From the NCBI RefSeq assembly GCF_024362765.1, contig NZ_CP093302.1:2138001-2202000 (forward strand): DNA of 64,000 nt, in the 5' to 3' direction. Source of the stretch: Alkalihalobacillus sp. LMS6. GTDB taxonomy: Bacteria; Bacillota; Bacilli; Bacillales; Bacillaceae_D. Shown here piece after piece: positions 44,883 through 54,212 of the stretch; the first letter of the stretch is position 1; each line of letters starts with the position of its first letter. The notes under the pieces were generated by a model. It searched no databases. It saw only the letters and a list, made by a program, of their open reading frames with translations, and had not been told where the DNA came from. The position numbers and the translations under genes were made by a program.

Positions 44883-45400
44883 CAATCGTCTAACCCTTCC
44901 ATTACGTGAACTTTCACAACGCTTGCTTCAAGATCGACTTCTTTTATCACCTGTTCAATATATGGAAGAAGTAAGTCTTTTTTGCCTGAGCGTTGTACTA
45001 CCCACACATCATTTGCCCCTGTTTCAATAATGTCTGTAATCGTCCCCAGATCATTTCCCTCTTCATCAGTAACCCGACAGCCGATGATCTCATGGTAATA
45101 AAACTCGTGCTCTTCAAGTTCACTTAAGAGCTTTTCAGATACATACAGGTAGTTTCCTTTAAAGCCCTCTACCTCATTTATATTCGTGTAGCCTTCAAAC
45201 GTCAGCAAATCGAAAGTCTTATGCTTACGATGGCTTGCCACTTGTAGCATCGTTCCTTTTTCTTCTGGTCGACCGGCTACTTTTAGTTGCGATCCAATTG
45301 CAAATCGCTCTTCTCCAAAATCAGTATTTGCTAATACTCTTACTTCTCCACGAACACCGTGTGTATTTACAAGTCTTCCAACATTAAACCATTGTGTCAT
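44882..45400 (-). CDS. rimM: 16S rRNA processing protein RimM
   Basis: RimM binds S19 and helps 30S head maturation. The N-terminal beta barrel begins [18 protein letters not shown]; the PRC-barrel domain shows [20 protein letters not shown] and [17 protein letters not shown]. 172 residues. Start overlaps the ylqD stop by 4 bases. Confidence 0.96.
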   Translation of the reverse strand: MTQWFNVGRLVNTHGVRGEVRVLANTDFGEERFAIGSQLKVAGRPEEKGTMLQVASHRKHKTFDLLTFEGYTNINEVEGFKGNYLYVSEKLLSELEEHEFYYHEIIGCRVTDEEGNDLGTITDIIETGANDVWVVQRSGKKDLLLPYIEQVIKEVDLEASVVKVHVMEGLDD

Positions 45401-45807
45401 GTGTCTTTGTTCTCGCTTTCTCTAATTTCATGTATCATGCCATCTTTTACAACAATCGTCAACGGCGCTTGTGCTGAAACCCACTTTTCACCTACAGCTA
45501 CATCGATTAACACATCTGTGTATTCAACAAATACTTCTGTGCCGTCCGCTAAATGATGTAGTTGTTCGGATTTAAACTGGATTGACTGTAGCTTTTCTTG
45601 CCGTTTTTTAATTTCTGAATCGAATCTTTCTTTCAGTGAAGGTGCTGTTTGTGCGGATGCTTTTTTTTGGGCACGCTGAAGTTGAAATTCTAGCTGCTTC
45701 ACTTCTTTTTCATATTGCGCTTGTTCCTCTTGGAATGATTGTGCCAATTCCTGACGTTTCTTTTCAGTCAATACGTGTTTGACAGATGCTTTCCGGATGC
45801 ATTTCAT
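45397..45807 (-). CDS. ylqD: YlqD family protein
   Basis: Conserved small protein of unknown function found between khpA and rimM in bacilli. About 136 residues: a long helical coiled-coil region ([20 protein letters not shown] onward), then a C-terminal beta segment [17 protein letters not shown] and [21 protein letters not shown] precedes the ATG. No catalytic motif is seen. Name by family and position. Confidence 0.88.
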   Translation of the reverse strand: MKCIRKASVKHVLTEKKRQELAQSFQEEQAQYEKEVKQLEFQLQRAQKKASAQTAPSLKERFDSEIKKRQEKLQSIQFKSEQLHHLADGTEVFVEYTDVLIDVAVGEKWVSAQAPLTIVVKDGMIHEIRESENKDT

Positions 45808-45825
45808 CACACATTCCTCCTATGC

Positions 45826-45857
45826 AAAAAAAAGGGTGAGGTTTCCCTCTCCCTTTT
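45826..45857 (-). terminator. Hairpin between khpA and ylqD
   Basis: AAAAGGGAGAGG pairs with CCTCACCCTTTT (one mismatch), followed on the minus strand by eight T. It begins within the khpA stop codon and probably ends part of the rpsP-khpA transcripts before ylqD-rimM-trmD. Confidence 0.75.
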
Positions 45858-46084
45858 CAATCAGCAATATCGAGTCGTACCCGCTCATGTTGTTTGTTTG
45901 CAGCATAAAGCACTGAACGAATCGCCTTCGCTGTTTTGCCTTGCTTTCCAATCACTTTTCCCATATCATCTGGATGGACAGAAAGACGTAAAACCGTTGT
46001 TCTTTCCTCTTGCGCTTCTTCGACTTGCACAGCATCAGGGTAATCCACTAATGATTTCGCAATATGTTCAACCAAAGCTTTCAT
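45857..46084 (-). CDS. khpA: KH-domain RNA-binding protein KhpA (YlqC)
   Basis: A 75-residue single KH domain with the GxxG loop in GKVIGKQGKTAKAIR. KhpA forms a heterodimer with KhpB in other Firmicutes and affects cell division and RNA levels. It follows rpsP by 24 bases as in B. subtilis. Confidence 0.95.
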   Translation of the reverse strand: MKALVEHIAKSLVDYPDAVQVEEAQEERTTVLRLSVHPDDMGKVIGKQGKTAKAIRSVLYAANKQHERVRLDIAD

Positions 46085-46108
46085 CCATTTGATCCTCCTT
46101 AGGAGTGA

Positions 46109-46381
46109 TTATTTAGCGTTTTTTTCGTTGTGAAGCTTTTCCATAAGACCTGCATTTGAGAACAAGTTACGAACTGTATCAGAAGGCTTCGCACCTTTCA
46201 ACATCCACTCAAGTGCTTTATCTTCTTTGATCTCCACTTTAGCAGGTTGAGCGATTGGATTATATGTTCCAATCTCTTCAATGAATCGTCCATCACGTGG
46301 GAAACGAGAATCTGCAACTACTACACGGTAAAATGGGGCTTTTTTAGAACCCATACGCTTTAATCGAATTTTAACAGCCAT
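46109..46381 (-). CDS. rpsP: Small ribosomal subunit protein bS16
   Basis: S16 is a small 30S protein: [20 protein letters not shown] and [22 protein letters not shown] are diagnostic. The start is set by GGAGGTG nine bases upstream; the longer frame has no homology. 90 residues. It has its own promoter after ffh. Confidence 0.97.
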   Translation of the reverse strand: MAVKIRLKRMGSKKAPFYRVVVADSRFPRDGRFIEEIGTYNPIAQPAKVEIKEDKALEWMLKGAKPSDTVRNLFSNAGLMEKLHNEKNAK

Positions 46382-46420
46382 TAGCTGTACACCTCCAAAT
46401 AATATTAAACACAATTTTTA

Positions 46421-46449
46421 ATCATATCATTAATGATACGTTCGGACAA
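46421..46449 (-). promoter_or_regulatory. Sigma-A promoter of rpsP-khpA-ylqD-rimM-trmD
   Basis: TTGTCC, a 17-base spacer and TATGAT with TG one base upstream, on the minus strand between ffh and rpsP. Confidence 0.75.
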
Positions 46450-46471
46450 GGTTTTTTTAAATCAGTACGAT

Positions 46472-47827
46472 TTAAAATGGGAGTTTAAACCCACCGAGAC
46501 CTTTACCTCGTTTTTTCCCTTTTCCAGCTTGCATACCCGACATTTGTTTCATCATCTTCTTCATATCTTCAAATTGTTTCAATAAGCGGTTCACGTCCTG
46601 AATGGTCGTACCGCTTCCTTTCGCAATTCGCTTCCGACGACTTCCATTAATCACAGCGGGATCACGCTTTTCAAGGGGGGTCATTGATTTAACAATCGCT
46701 TCAACTCGAACAAGTTGGTTTTCATCAACTTTTAAATCTTTCATACCCTTTTTGTTCATACCTGGCATCATACCAAGTAAATCTTCTAACGGGCCCATGC
46801 TTTTGACTTGTTCTAACTGCTCTAAAAAGTCATCAAATGTAAAGTCCATTGTCCGCAATTTCTTCTCTAGTTCTTTTGCTTTTTCTTCATCTACATTTGT
46901 TTGTGCTTTTTCAATAAGAGAAAGAACATCTCCCATCCCTAAAATCCGGGATGCCATTCGCTCTGGGTGGAACGCTTCGAGCTGGTCGATCTTTTCCCCC
47001 ATACCTGCGAATTTAATCGGCGTGTTCGTTACCGCTTTAATCGAGATTGCGGCACCTCCACGGGTATCGCCATCAAGCTTCGTTAAGACTGCGCCTGTCA
47101 CATCTAGCTGCTCATTAAAGCTTTCCGCTACGTTGACAGCGTCTTGACCTGTCATGGAGTCAACCACAAGTAAAATTTCATCAGGCTTGACCGTTTCCTT
47201 AATGTCCGAGAGCTCGGTCATTAACGTTTCGTCAATATGCAAGCGCCCAGCAGTATCAAGAAGAACATAATCATGGTGCTCTTCTTTTGCCTTTTGAACC
47301 GCTTGTTTCGCAATTTCAACGGGACTTACTTGATCGCCTAGTGAAAACACAGGCATGTCAAGCTGTTTACCAAGCGTTTCTAACTGCTTAATTGCGGCAG
47401 GACGGTAGACATCACAAGCAACCAAAAGTGGCTTACGATTGTGGTTTTTGCGTAGATGGTTCGCAAGTTTTGCCGTAGTTGTTGTCTTACCAGCACCTTG
47501 CAACCCAACCATCATCACAATCGTTGGTGCTTTTGAGGCAACTGCAATTTTGCTCTGTTCAGAGCCCATTAATGCCGTTAACTCTTCATTCACCACTTTG
47601 ATGACTTGCTGCCCTGGCGTTAAGCTTTTCATGACTTCTTGACCTAACGCTTTTTCTTTCACACTCGCAATAAACTGCTTCACGACTTTGAAGTTAACAT
47701 CTGCTTCAAGAAGAGCTAAGCGAACTTCACGCATCATTTCTTTGATGTCTTGTTCACTTACTTTTCCTTTTCCGCGGATTTTGGTTAACGTATCTTGCAG
47801 GCGTGCGGCGAGTCCTTCAAATGCCAA
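46472..47827 (-). CDS. ffh: Signal recognition particle protein Ffh
   Basis: SRP54 homologue that binds signal sequences and SRP RNA. N domain, then G domain with GLQGAGKTTTTAKLA (about residue 107), DVYRPAAIKQL, DTAGRLHID and LTKLDGDTRGG, then the methionine-rich M domain with GSGTTIQDVNRLLKQFEDMKK and a run of Met-Lys. 451 residues. It follows ylxM by 19 bases. Its G3 motif keeps the arginine lost in FlhF. Confidence 0.97.
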   Translation of the reverse strand: MAFEGLAARLQDTLTKIRGKGKVSEQDIKEMMREVRLALLEADVNFKVVKQFIASVKEKALGQEVMKSLTPGQQVIKVVNEELTALMGSEQSKIAVASKAPTIVMMVGLQGAGKTTTTAKLANHLRKNHNRKPLLVACDVYRPAAIKQLETLGKQLDMPVFSLGDQVSPVEIAKQAVQKAKEEHHDYVLLDTAGRLHIDETLMTELSDIKETVKPDEILLVVDSMTGQDAVNVAESFNEQLDVTGAVLTKLDGDTRGGAAISIKAVTNTPIKFAGMGEKIDQLEAFHPERMASRILGMGDVLSLIEKAQTNVDEEKAKELEKKLRTMDFTFDDFLEQLEQVKSMGPLEDLLGMMPGMNKKGMKDLKVDENQLVRVEAIVKSMTPLEKRDPAVINGSRRKRIAKGSGTTIQDVNRLLKQFEDMKKMMKQMSGMQAGKGKKRGKGLGGFKLPF

Positions 47828-47846
47828 TAAAATCGCCTCCTACGTC

Positions 47847-48182
47847 CTAATCAAGTTTCTCTAATTGATCCGTCAGTTCATTCAACAGCTGCTCTCTATC
47901 GTCCTCTTTAGCGTATTCGCGTAAACGCGACACAATCGAACGACGGGCTTCAAACTTTTCTAACAAACCAAGCTTTGCCTCATAATCTTCAAGCATCGTT
48001 TCCGTTCGTCGAATGTTATCATACACTGCTTGGCGGCTCACTTCATATTCATCAGCAATCTCACCAAGCGAATAGTCATCTAAATAATAACGGGTCATGT
48101 AGTTTTGCTGTTTTTCCGTTAATAAGGGCTGATAAAAATCAAACAAGTAGTTCATGCGTAACGTCTTATCGAGCACGGTCAT
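47847..48182 (-). CDS. ylxM: YlxM, SRP-associated helix-turn-helix protein
   Basis: YlxM stimulates SRP GTPase activity in streptococci and is encoded beside ffh. 111 residues: [20 protein letters not shown], then a sigma-70 region-4-like helix-turn-helix, [21 protein letters not shown], and a charged helical tail. AAGGAG is just upstream of the ATG. Confidence 0.94.
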   Translation of the reverse strand: MTVLDKTLRMNYLFDFYQPLLTEKQQNYMTRYYLDDYSLGEIADEYEVSRQAVYDNIRRTETMLEDYEAKLGLLEKFEARRSIVSRLREYAKEDDREQLLNELTDQLEKLD

Positions 48183-48218
48183 TTCTCCTTGTTAAGTCAA
48201 TTCCCTTTACGATTAAAC

Positions 48219-48247
48219 ATGTTACAACATCAACGTTCTGCTGTCAA
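48219..48247 (-). promoter_or_regulatory. Sigma-A promoter of ylxM-ffh
   Basis: Perfect TTGACA, a 17-base spacer and TAACAT on the minus strand, between ftsY and ylxM. Confidence 0.8.
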
Positions 48248-48272
48248 GTTTTTATCTTAACAACATAATTAA

Positions 48273-49259
48273 CTACGCTTCGTTCGATTCAATCATGTCT
48301 TTAAAAAGGCCATAAACGAACTGTTCCGCATCAAATGGCTGTAAGTCGTCTTTTTGCTCACCTAGCCCAATAAATTTAACAGGGATGTCGAGTTCTTGCC
48401 GAACTGCAATAACAATTCCCCCTTTGGCTGTTCCATCGAGTTTTGTAAGAACTAAGCCTGTCACATCCGTCGATTGTCCAAATGCTTTTGCTTGTGCTAA
48501 AGCATTTTGACCTGTGGTCGCATCAAGCACGAGCAAGACTTCGTGAGGCGCGCCAGGCACTTCTCGCTCAATAACACGTTTCACTTTTGCAAGCTCGTTC
48601 ATCAAATTGATTTTGTTTTGTAGTCGCCCAGCTGTATCACAAATAAGCACGTCCGCTTGCCTTGATTTTGCCGCTGCCACCGCATCATACATGACCGCTG
48701 CTGGGTCTGACCCGGCTTGCTGTTTAATGACAGGCACACCGACTCGTTCTCCCCAAACGTCGAGTTGTTCAATCGCCCCAGCTCGAAACGTATCGCCAGC
48801 TGCTAGCACAACGGATTTCCCTTGACTCTTTAAAAGATGCGCCAGTTTACCAATGGACGTTGTCTTGCCAACTCCGTTCACACCAACAACGAGAATAACA
48901 GACAACTCGTTTTCTTTCAGGTTTAACCCTGCATCGTCTCCATCTTTTTCAAGCAGGCCAGCAAGCTTTTCTGAGATAACTGGCTGGATTTCGACCGTGT
49001 CTTTAATATTGCGTAGACGAACTTCATCTTTTAACCCATCAACAAGTTCCATTACATTCGTCACACCGACATCGGCACTAATTAACAGTTCTTCTAGCTC
49101 TTCAAAAAAGTCTTCATCGACTTTCCTGTAGCGAGCAACAAGTTCGTTCATCTTTCCTGAGAAGCTCGTTCTCGTTTTCTCTAAACCACTCTTAAATTTT
49201 TCTGATACATCGGTTGTTTGCTGTGTCATCTTATCTTTTAATTTTTTAAAAAAGCTCAT
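48273..49259 (-). CDS. ftsY: Signal recognition particle receptor FtsY
   Basis: FtsY receives the SRP at the membrane. A short basic N-terminus (MSFFKKLKDKMTQ) replaces the acidic A domain of enterics. The G domain has GVNGVGKTTSIGKLA (about residue 125), DTFRAGAIEQLDVW, DTAGRLQNK and LTKLDGTAKGG. 328 residues. It follows smc with 8 bases between. Confidence 0.97.
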   Translation of the reverse strand: MSFFKKLKDKMTQQTTDVSEKFKSGLEKTRTSFSGKMNELVARYRKVDEDFFEELEELLISADVGVTNVMELVDGLKDEVRLRNIKDTVEIQPVISEKLAGLLEKDGDDAGLNLKENELSVILVVGVNGVGKTTSIGKLAHLLKSQGKSVVLAAGDTFRAGAIEQLDVWGERVGVPVIKQQAGSDPAAVMYDAVAAAKSRQADVLICDTAGRLQNKINLMNELAKVKRVIEREVPGAPHEVLLVLDATTGQNALAQAKAFGQSTDVTGLVLTKLDGTAKGGIVIAVRQELDIPVKFIGLGEQKDDLQPFDAEQFVYGLFKDMIESNEA

Positions 49260-49267
49260 TGGCTCAC

Positions 49268-52200
49268 CTAACTTTCAATCATTTGTCTTGATTCTTCTAA
49301 CCGAACAGAAACGACTCTTGATACGCCTGACTCTTCCATTGTGACCCCGTACAGGACGTCAGCACCTTCCATCGTCCCTTTACGGTGCGTTACGACAATA
49401 AACTGAGTGCGAGTGGAAAAATCGCGTAAATACTGGGCAAAGCGACTTACGTTCGCTTCATCTAACGCCGCCTCGACTTCATCTAGCACACAGAACGGCA
49501 CTGGGCGCACTTGGAGGATCGCAAACAAGAGCGCAATGGCCGTTAACGCCCGTTCTCCGCCAGAAAGCAAGCCAAGCTGCTGTTTTTTCTTTCCAGGAGG
49601 TCGAGCTACAATATCTATGCCTGTTGTCAGTGGCGCGTTTTCATCCGTTAAGATTAAATCCGCATCGCCGCCGCCAAATAACTTCACAAACACTTCTTGA
49701 AAATGAGTACGAATACGCGCAAAAGTCGTCATAAATCGTTTGCTCATCTCTTCATCCATTTCCTCAATTGCCTGATCAAGCGACTGCCTGGCGTCAAGCA
49801 AGTCTGTTCGCTGCGCCGTTAAAAATTGGTATCGACCATTAATCCTTTCATATTCGTCTATCGCACCAAGATTAATGACACCTAGTTCTTCAATTGAACG
49901 CCTTGTCAGCGTCAGCTTCTTTTTCGCCTCATCAAGCGTTTCTGACATGGGATACCGTTGCTTCGCTCCTTCGTAAGACAGCTCATACTCTTCTCTTAAG
50001 CGATTTAAGCGATAGTCCAAATCGACATCAAGACGATTCACTCGCACTTCTAACGTTTGACTCTTCGTCAAAATCGTCTCCAGTTCCTCTTGATTGTGCT
50101 TATTTTCTTTGCCAAGGCGTTCATATTTTTCATGGTACTTCGTCTCTTCGTCATTTAATAAGTCTAATTGTTTTGCAAGAGACGCTTTTTCGTTGGTGCC
50201 GTCTGTAATTAATTTTGTTAGCGACTCTTTTGTTAGCGTCTGCTCACCAGAACTTGAATGGAGCAATTGATAGTTTTCTACCTCCAATTCAAGCGCTTGT
50301 ACGACCTGCTCGAATTGTCTTGTCGTTTCTTCAAGTTGACTTTGGTTATAATTGAGCTGCTGACGAATTTCTGCTCGCTGCACTTTCAATTCCGTTAACT
50401 CCGCCCGCGCTTTTTCTTTCGCTACTTGCTCATGATCGAGCTGAAGCTGAAGCTCTTCAATTTTTTTCTCTAATTGAGCTGCTTCTTGCACGGCACGTTG
50501 CTCAGCTTGCTCAATGTCAGATAAGCGTTTCTTCGTTACGTCGCCTTCTTGTTCATCTGACGCTTTTAACCGTTCTAGCCGCTCATGTTCGCGTTTTAAT
50601 TGTGTAACCTCAAGCTCTTTACTTTGGTAAGCTTGTTTGATTTGTTCATAGTCATGCACCAACGCCGATTCTTTCTCTTGTAACACTTGAATGTGACCCT
50701 GTTTTTCATCTCGAGCTGTTTTAAAGGTAGCAACCTGTTGTTCTAAGGAAGCAATCGCTTCGTCTAGCTGTGCTTTTTTCTCATCTAATTCTTCTTTTTC
50801 ACGCTTTCGACTTATCAGCGATGATTGATTTTGTTTGACGCTTCCTCCTGTCATCGAACCACCAGGATTCACGACATCTCCTTCAAGGGTTACGAGCCGA
50901 TAACGGTGGTTAAATTGTTTAGCAATTCGATTGGCTGCTTTTAGTTCTTCTACAATAATTGTCGTCCCAAGCAAAGACTGAATCACATGCTGGTAGCTTT
51001 CATTGACACTTACAGCATCCGAAGCAATACTAACAAATCCTTGTTCCCGGCTAAGGGCTCCTACGACCGCTTCTGGAATAACCCGAGGTTTAATCGTTTT
51101 AACAGGTAAAAATGTCGCCCGTCCAGCTCGCTGATCGCGTAAATACCCAATCGCAGCCCGAGCAGCAGCATCGTCTTCCACAATCACGTGCTGTGCTTGT
51201 CCACCAAGGGCGATGTCAATCGCTTTTTCCACTCTTTGCGGAACATGAATTAATTCTGCAACCGCTCCAATGACGCCTGTTAATCGATTCCGCTGTTTTA
51301 ATACTTCTTTTACACCTTGAAAGAAGCCAGAGAAATCCTCTTCCATTTCTTGCAAAGCTTCTCTGCGCCCATCCACTTTTTGCATGATTTTATAGGCTTC
51401 ATACAGCTTCGTTTCTTTTTTGAACAGCGCTTCTTTTTCCGATTCTTCCGTTTCACGAAGAGCATATAATTCCTCTTTTTGCTTCTCTACTTTTGATTGA
51501 ATCGCATCCAGTTCCGCTTTTTGTTTTTTTAATTCGCGTTCACCTTCAAGAAGCGTTTCATCAAGAGAGGCTAGTTCAGACTGATTTTTATCTGAATAGC
51601 GTTGTTTTTGCTCGACTTGTTCATTTAAGTAACGACGTTCATTTCGAAGAGACGCTTGCTCATTTAACCACTCAATGTAGTCTCCTTTTGCATCTTCAAT
51701 ATGAGCTGCGATCGTTTCTTTTGATTGCGAAAGGGTTTTTTCTAGCTTTTGATAGGCTTCATTTATAGCGCGACTCTTTTGCGTTAGCGTCTCATTTTCT
51801 TTTTCTAATTCTGCTTTCTTTAGCGCCAATCGGTCTTTCTCTTCTTGTTTTTGAGCCAATGCTTGTTTACTTTGTTCTTCATCTTTTTGTTTGCTTCGTT
51901 GTTTTTCTTCTAAAATGCCTTTTCGGCCTTCGTTTTTTTCAAGCTCTTCACTAATCTGCAAATAACGCTGCTGAACGTCTGAACTTTTTTCACGACTAGA
52001 GCGCTGTTGTTGTCGTATTGTCTCTAGTTCTTCTTCATTAGAGGCCAGTTGAGTTCGTTGTTTTTCAATGAGTGTTTTTAAGTTTGCTAATTCCAGCGAT
52101 TGGCTTTCCCACTCTGTATGTAAATGAGAAATTTCTTCTGTTATCACTTGCACGTCTAGCTGTTCTAATTCTTCTTTTAAACGATTGTACTCTTTTGCAA

Positions 52201-52831
52201 CAGCTGCTTGTTCGCGCAATGGCTCAACTTGATCTTCAAGCTCATTTAAAATGTCATTGACACGATGCAAATTTTCTTCTGTTTGATTTAATCGTTTTTC
52301 AGCAGTTAACTTTCTTGTTTTGTATTTTAAAACGCCAGCGGCTTCTTCAAAAATTAACCGTCGTTGCTCCGCCTTGCTACTCAAAATTTCTTCAATTTTC
52401 CCCTGACCAATAATCGAATAAGCTTCGCGCCCAAGGCCAGAATCTAAAAATAAATCCGTTATATCTTTTAATCGACACGTCGTTCCGTTCAATAAATACT
52501 CGCTCTCTCCTGAACGATACAGGCGTCGCGTTACGCGAACTTCACTATAATCAATCGCTAAGTGCTCATCTTCGTTATCTAAGATAAGCGATACTTCTGC
52601 GACATTTACCGCTTTTCTCGTATCACTCCCAGCAAAAATGACATCTTCCATTTTCGCCCCTCGAAGCGAACGTGCACTTTGTTCACCTAATACCCATCGA
52701 ATACCGTCCGCAATATTACTTTTCCCGCTACCGTTTGGTCCAACAACAGCTGTTACACCTTGGACGAAATCAACCTGTATCGGTTCGCCAAAGGATTTAA
52801 ACCCTTTGACCTCTATCCGTTTAAGGAACAT
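49268..52831 (-). CDS. smc: Chromosome segregation ATPase SMC
   Basis: SMC with ScpA and ScpB forms the bacterial condensin. The 1187-residue protein has a head with GPNGSGKSNIADGIRWVLGE (Walker A), two long coiled-coil arms, a hinge near residues 520-640 (GVIGAVAELIHVPQRVEKAI to GDVVNPGGSMTGGS), and the C-terminal head with LLSGGERALTAIALLFA and FCVLDEVEAALDEANV (Walker B). In B. subtilis rnc and smc are adjacent; here a plus-strand gene separates them, so smc probably uses its own promoter. Confidence 0.97.
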   Translation of the reverse strand: MFLKRIEVKGFKSFGEPIQVDFVQGVTAVVGPNGSGKSNIADGIRWVLGEQSARSLRGAKMEDVIFAGSDTRKAVNVAEVSLILDNEDEHLAIDYSEVRVTRRLYRSGESEYLLNGTTCRLKDITDLFLDSGLGREAYSIIGQGKIEEILSSKAEQRRLIFEEAAGVLKYKTRKLTAEKRLNQTEENLHRVNDILNELEDQVEPLREQAAVAKEYNRLKEELEQLDVQVITEEISHLHTEWESQSLELANLKTLIEKQRTQLASNEEELETIRQQQRSSREKSSDVQQRYLQISEELEKNEGRKGILEEKQRSKQKDEEQSKQALAQKQEEKDRLALKKAELEKENETLTQKSRAINEAYQKLEKTLSQSKETIAAHIEDAKGDYIEWLNEQASLRNERRYLNEQVEQKQRYSDKNQSELASLDETLLEGERELKKQKAELDAIQSKVEKQKEELYALRETEESEKEALFKKETKLYEAYKIMQKVDGRREALQEMEEDFSGFFQGVKEVLKQRNRLTGVIGAVAELIHVPQRVEKAIDIALGGQAQHVIVEDDAAARAAIGYLRDQRAGRATFLPVKTIKPRVIPEAVVGALSREQGFVSIASDAVSVNESYQHVIQSLLGTTIIVEELKAANRIAKQFNHRYRLVTLEGDVVNPGGSMTGGSVKQNQSSLISRKREKEELDEKKAQLDEAIASLEQQVATFKTARDEKQGHIQVLQEKESALVHDYEQIKQAYQSKELEVTQLKREHERLERLKASDEQEGDVTKKRLSDIEQAEQRAVQEAAQLEKKIEELQLQLDHEQVAKEKARAELTELKVQRAEIRQQLNYNQSQLEETTRQFEQVVQALELEVENYQLLHSSSGEQTLTKESLTKLITDGTNEKASLAKQLDLLNDEETKYHEKYERLGKENKHNQEELETILTKSQTLEVRVNRLDVDLDYRLNRLREEYELSYEGAKQRYPMSETLDEAKKKLTLTRRSIEELGVINLGAIDEYERINGRYQFLTAQRTDLLDARQSLDQAIEEMDEEMSKRFMTTFARIRTHFQEVFVKLFGGGDADLILTDENAPLTTGIDIVARPPGKKKQQLGLLSGGERALTAIALLFAILQVRPVPFCVLDEVEAALDEANVSRFAQYLRDFSTRTQFIVVTHRKGTMEGADVLYGVTMEESGVSRVVSVRLEESRQMIES

Positions 52832-52899
52832 AAACCTTCCCTGCTTTCATACTCAATACTAATCTTCACTTCTTAATCATTTATTCTATGAACCATCCT

Positions 52900-52908
52900 A
52901 TTCTATCA
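52900..52908 (-). promoter_or_regulatory. Possible extended -10 promoter of smc-ftsY
   Basis: TGATAGAAT on the minus strand is a good extended -10 about 70 bases before smc, without a convincing -35. A promoter is expected here because the rnc transcript is terminated upstream and the intervening gene is on the other strand. Confidence 0.4.
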
Positions 52909-53006
52909 CATAAAAAAACCTTGTGACATGTGGAAAATCTCTTCAGAGTTTTGTTTCATTCGAAAACGTGTTATCGTAAGTTTATTCATATAAAGGAGGG
53001 GTTTCG

Positions 53007-53228
53007 ATGGGTCAATCTTTATCTTCAAATGAAGTAGAAACATTAGTTGAAGAGATTAAAAAGAAGTTAAACGTTGTCAATGCTAGCGTCATTAAAGCCA
53101 ATAGTGTTTCACCTACTAAACATGACGATTTAATCGCTTTACATACACATGTGATGAGACAGCCGTCTTTTTCTATTAGTGAAATGGATGAAATTGTTCA
53201 AGAGCTGGGACAACTTCGTGAAACGTAA
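53007..53228 (+). CDS. UPF0435/DUF1128 family protein (YfkK-like)
   Basis: A 73-residue protein of unknown function. LVEEIKKKLNVVNASVIKAN at the N-terminus and PSFSISEMDEIVQELGQLR at the C-terminus match the UPF0435 (YfkK) family of bacilli as I recall it. No signal, membrane segment or catalytic motif. AAAGGAGGGG lies before the ATG. It is on the plus strand between rnc and smc, a place without a gene in B. subtilis. Confidence 0.82.
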   Translation: MGQSLSSNEVETLVEEIKKKLNVVNASVIKANSVSPTKHDDLIALHTHVMRQPSFSISEMDEIVQELGQLRET

Positions 53229-53230
53229 TA

Positions 53231-53283
53231 AAAAGAAAGCTAGAAAAAAGGAGCCTAATTGCTTCTTTTCTCTAGCTTTTTTT
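53231..53283. terminator. Bidirectional terminator between DUF1128 gene and rnc
   Basis: AAAGCTAGA and TCTAGCTTT pair over 9 bp, extended by an inner AAAAAGGAGC/GCTTCTTTT stem. T runs occur on both strands. The rnc stop codon TAG lies inside the stem, so this serves both convergent genes. Confidence 0.85.
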
Positions 53284-54054
53284 CCAATTTAACGCATCGA
53301 GTGCTTGTTTCGCAGCCAATTGCTCCGCTTCTTTCTTTGAACGTCCTGTACCGGTCCCAATCGTTTCTTCATTTAACCGCACATTCGAGACAAATTCACG
53401 GTCGTGTGCAGGACCTCGTTCTTGCACGATTTGGTACTTGATTTGACCACGATTATCACGCTGGACAAATTCTTGTAGCTGACTTTTAAAATCCATCTTA
53501 TGGGTGAATGCCCCTTCTTTAATCTTCGGGTACATAAAACGTGATAAGAATAAGAAAACAGCATCCAAACCTTGGTCAAGGTATAGTGCGCCAATGAAAG
53601 CCTCAAACACATCCGCTAATAAAGCCGGCCGCGTTCGCCCACCGGTTACTTCTTCCCCTTTTCCAAGTAAAACGAGTTCTCCGAAGTTTAATTCTTCAGC
53701 GAATGTAGCAAGTGATGGTTCACATACAATGGACGCCCTTAGCTTCGTCATGTCGCCTTCACTCATTGCTTTATATGTTTTAAACAAATACTGTGAAACA
53801 GCAAGTTCTAGCACCGCATCACCAAGGAATTCCAAGCGTTCATTATCCGAAGAAGAAAAAATACGCTGTTCATTCACATAGGATGAATGTGTAAATGCTT
53901 GAATCAACAGTTTGCGATTTTCAAATGTTAGTGACGTACGTACGAGTAGATCATCAAATTGACGCTTTTGTTGTTCCGTGAGTTCTAAGCGACGTTGCGT
54001 TCGTTTTCGATCTTGTGGTTTTGATTTTCGTTGATATTTTGATGGTTGTACCAT
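53272..54054 (-). CDS. rnc: Ribonuclease III
   Basis: Double-strand-specific endonuclease for rRNA maturation. The catalytic signature [21 protein letters not shown] is near residue 67, the second acidic site in [16 protein letters not shown], and the dsRNA-binding domain ends [20 protein letters not shown]. 260 residues. The N-terminal 30 residues are basic as in Bacillus. A hairpin overlaps its ribosome binding site. Confidence 0.97.
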   Translation of the reverse strand: MVQPSKYQRKSKPQDRKRTQRRLELTEQQKRQFDDLLVRTSLTFENRKLLIQAFTHSSYVNEQRIFSSSDNERLEFLGDAVLELAVSQYLFKTYKAMSEGDMTKLRASIVCEPSLATFAEELNFGELVLLGKGEEVTGGRTRPALLADVFEAFIGALYLDQGLDAVFLFLSRFMYPKIKEGAFTHKMDFKSQLQEFVQRDNRGQIKYQIVQERGPAHDREFVSNVRLNEETIGTGTGRSKKEAEQLAAKQALDALNWKKS

Positions 54055-54061
54055 ATGCTAC

Positions 54062-54076
54062 CTCCAGATGCTGGAG
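54062..54076 (-). promoter_or_regulatory. Hairpin occluding the rnc ribosome binding site
   Basis: In the transcript CTCCAG-CAT-CTGGAG forms a 6-bp perfect stem with a 3-base loop, and the second arm plus the next base is the Shine-Dalgarno (TGGAGG), seven bases before the ATG. A second small stem (AAGAG/CTCTT) lies 14 bases upstream. This could regulate translation or be a processing site for RNase III itself. Confidence 0.5.
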
Positions 54077-54126
54077 CTTAAAAAATGTAAGAGCACAAAC
54101 TCTTGTAATTTCTTTCTCCTGTCATC

Positions 54127-54135
54127 ATTTTAACA
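54127..54135 (-). promoter_or_regulatory. Possible promoter of rnc
   Basis: TGTTAAAAT on the minus strand is an extended -10 located between the acpP terminator and rnc, with no good -35. Confidence 0.4.
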
Positions 54136-54167
54136 GATTCTTTCTGTTCTATATGTGTAAAGATGTG

Positions 54168-54202
54168 TTAAAGAGCCCTGACAGGGTCGCTGAAAGGGCT
54201 CT
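54168..54202 (-). terminator. Terminator of acpP
   Basis: AGAGCCC and GGGCTCT form a 7-bp stem around a 17-base loop, followed on the minus strand by TTTAA. It lies 10 bases after the acpP stop. The short T run makes it moderate. Confidence 0.7.
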
Positions 54203-54212
54203 CTTCAATCGG

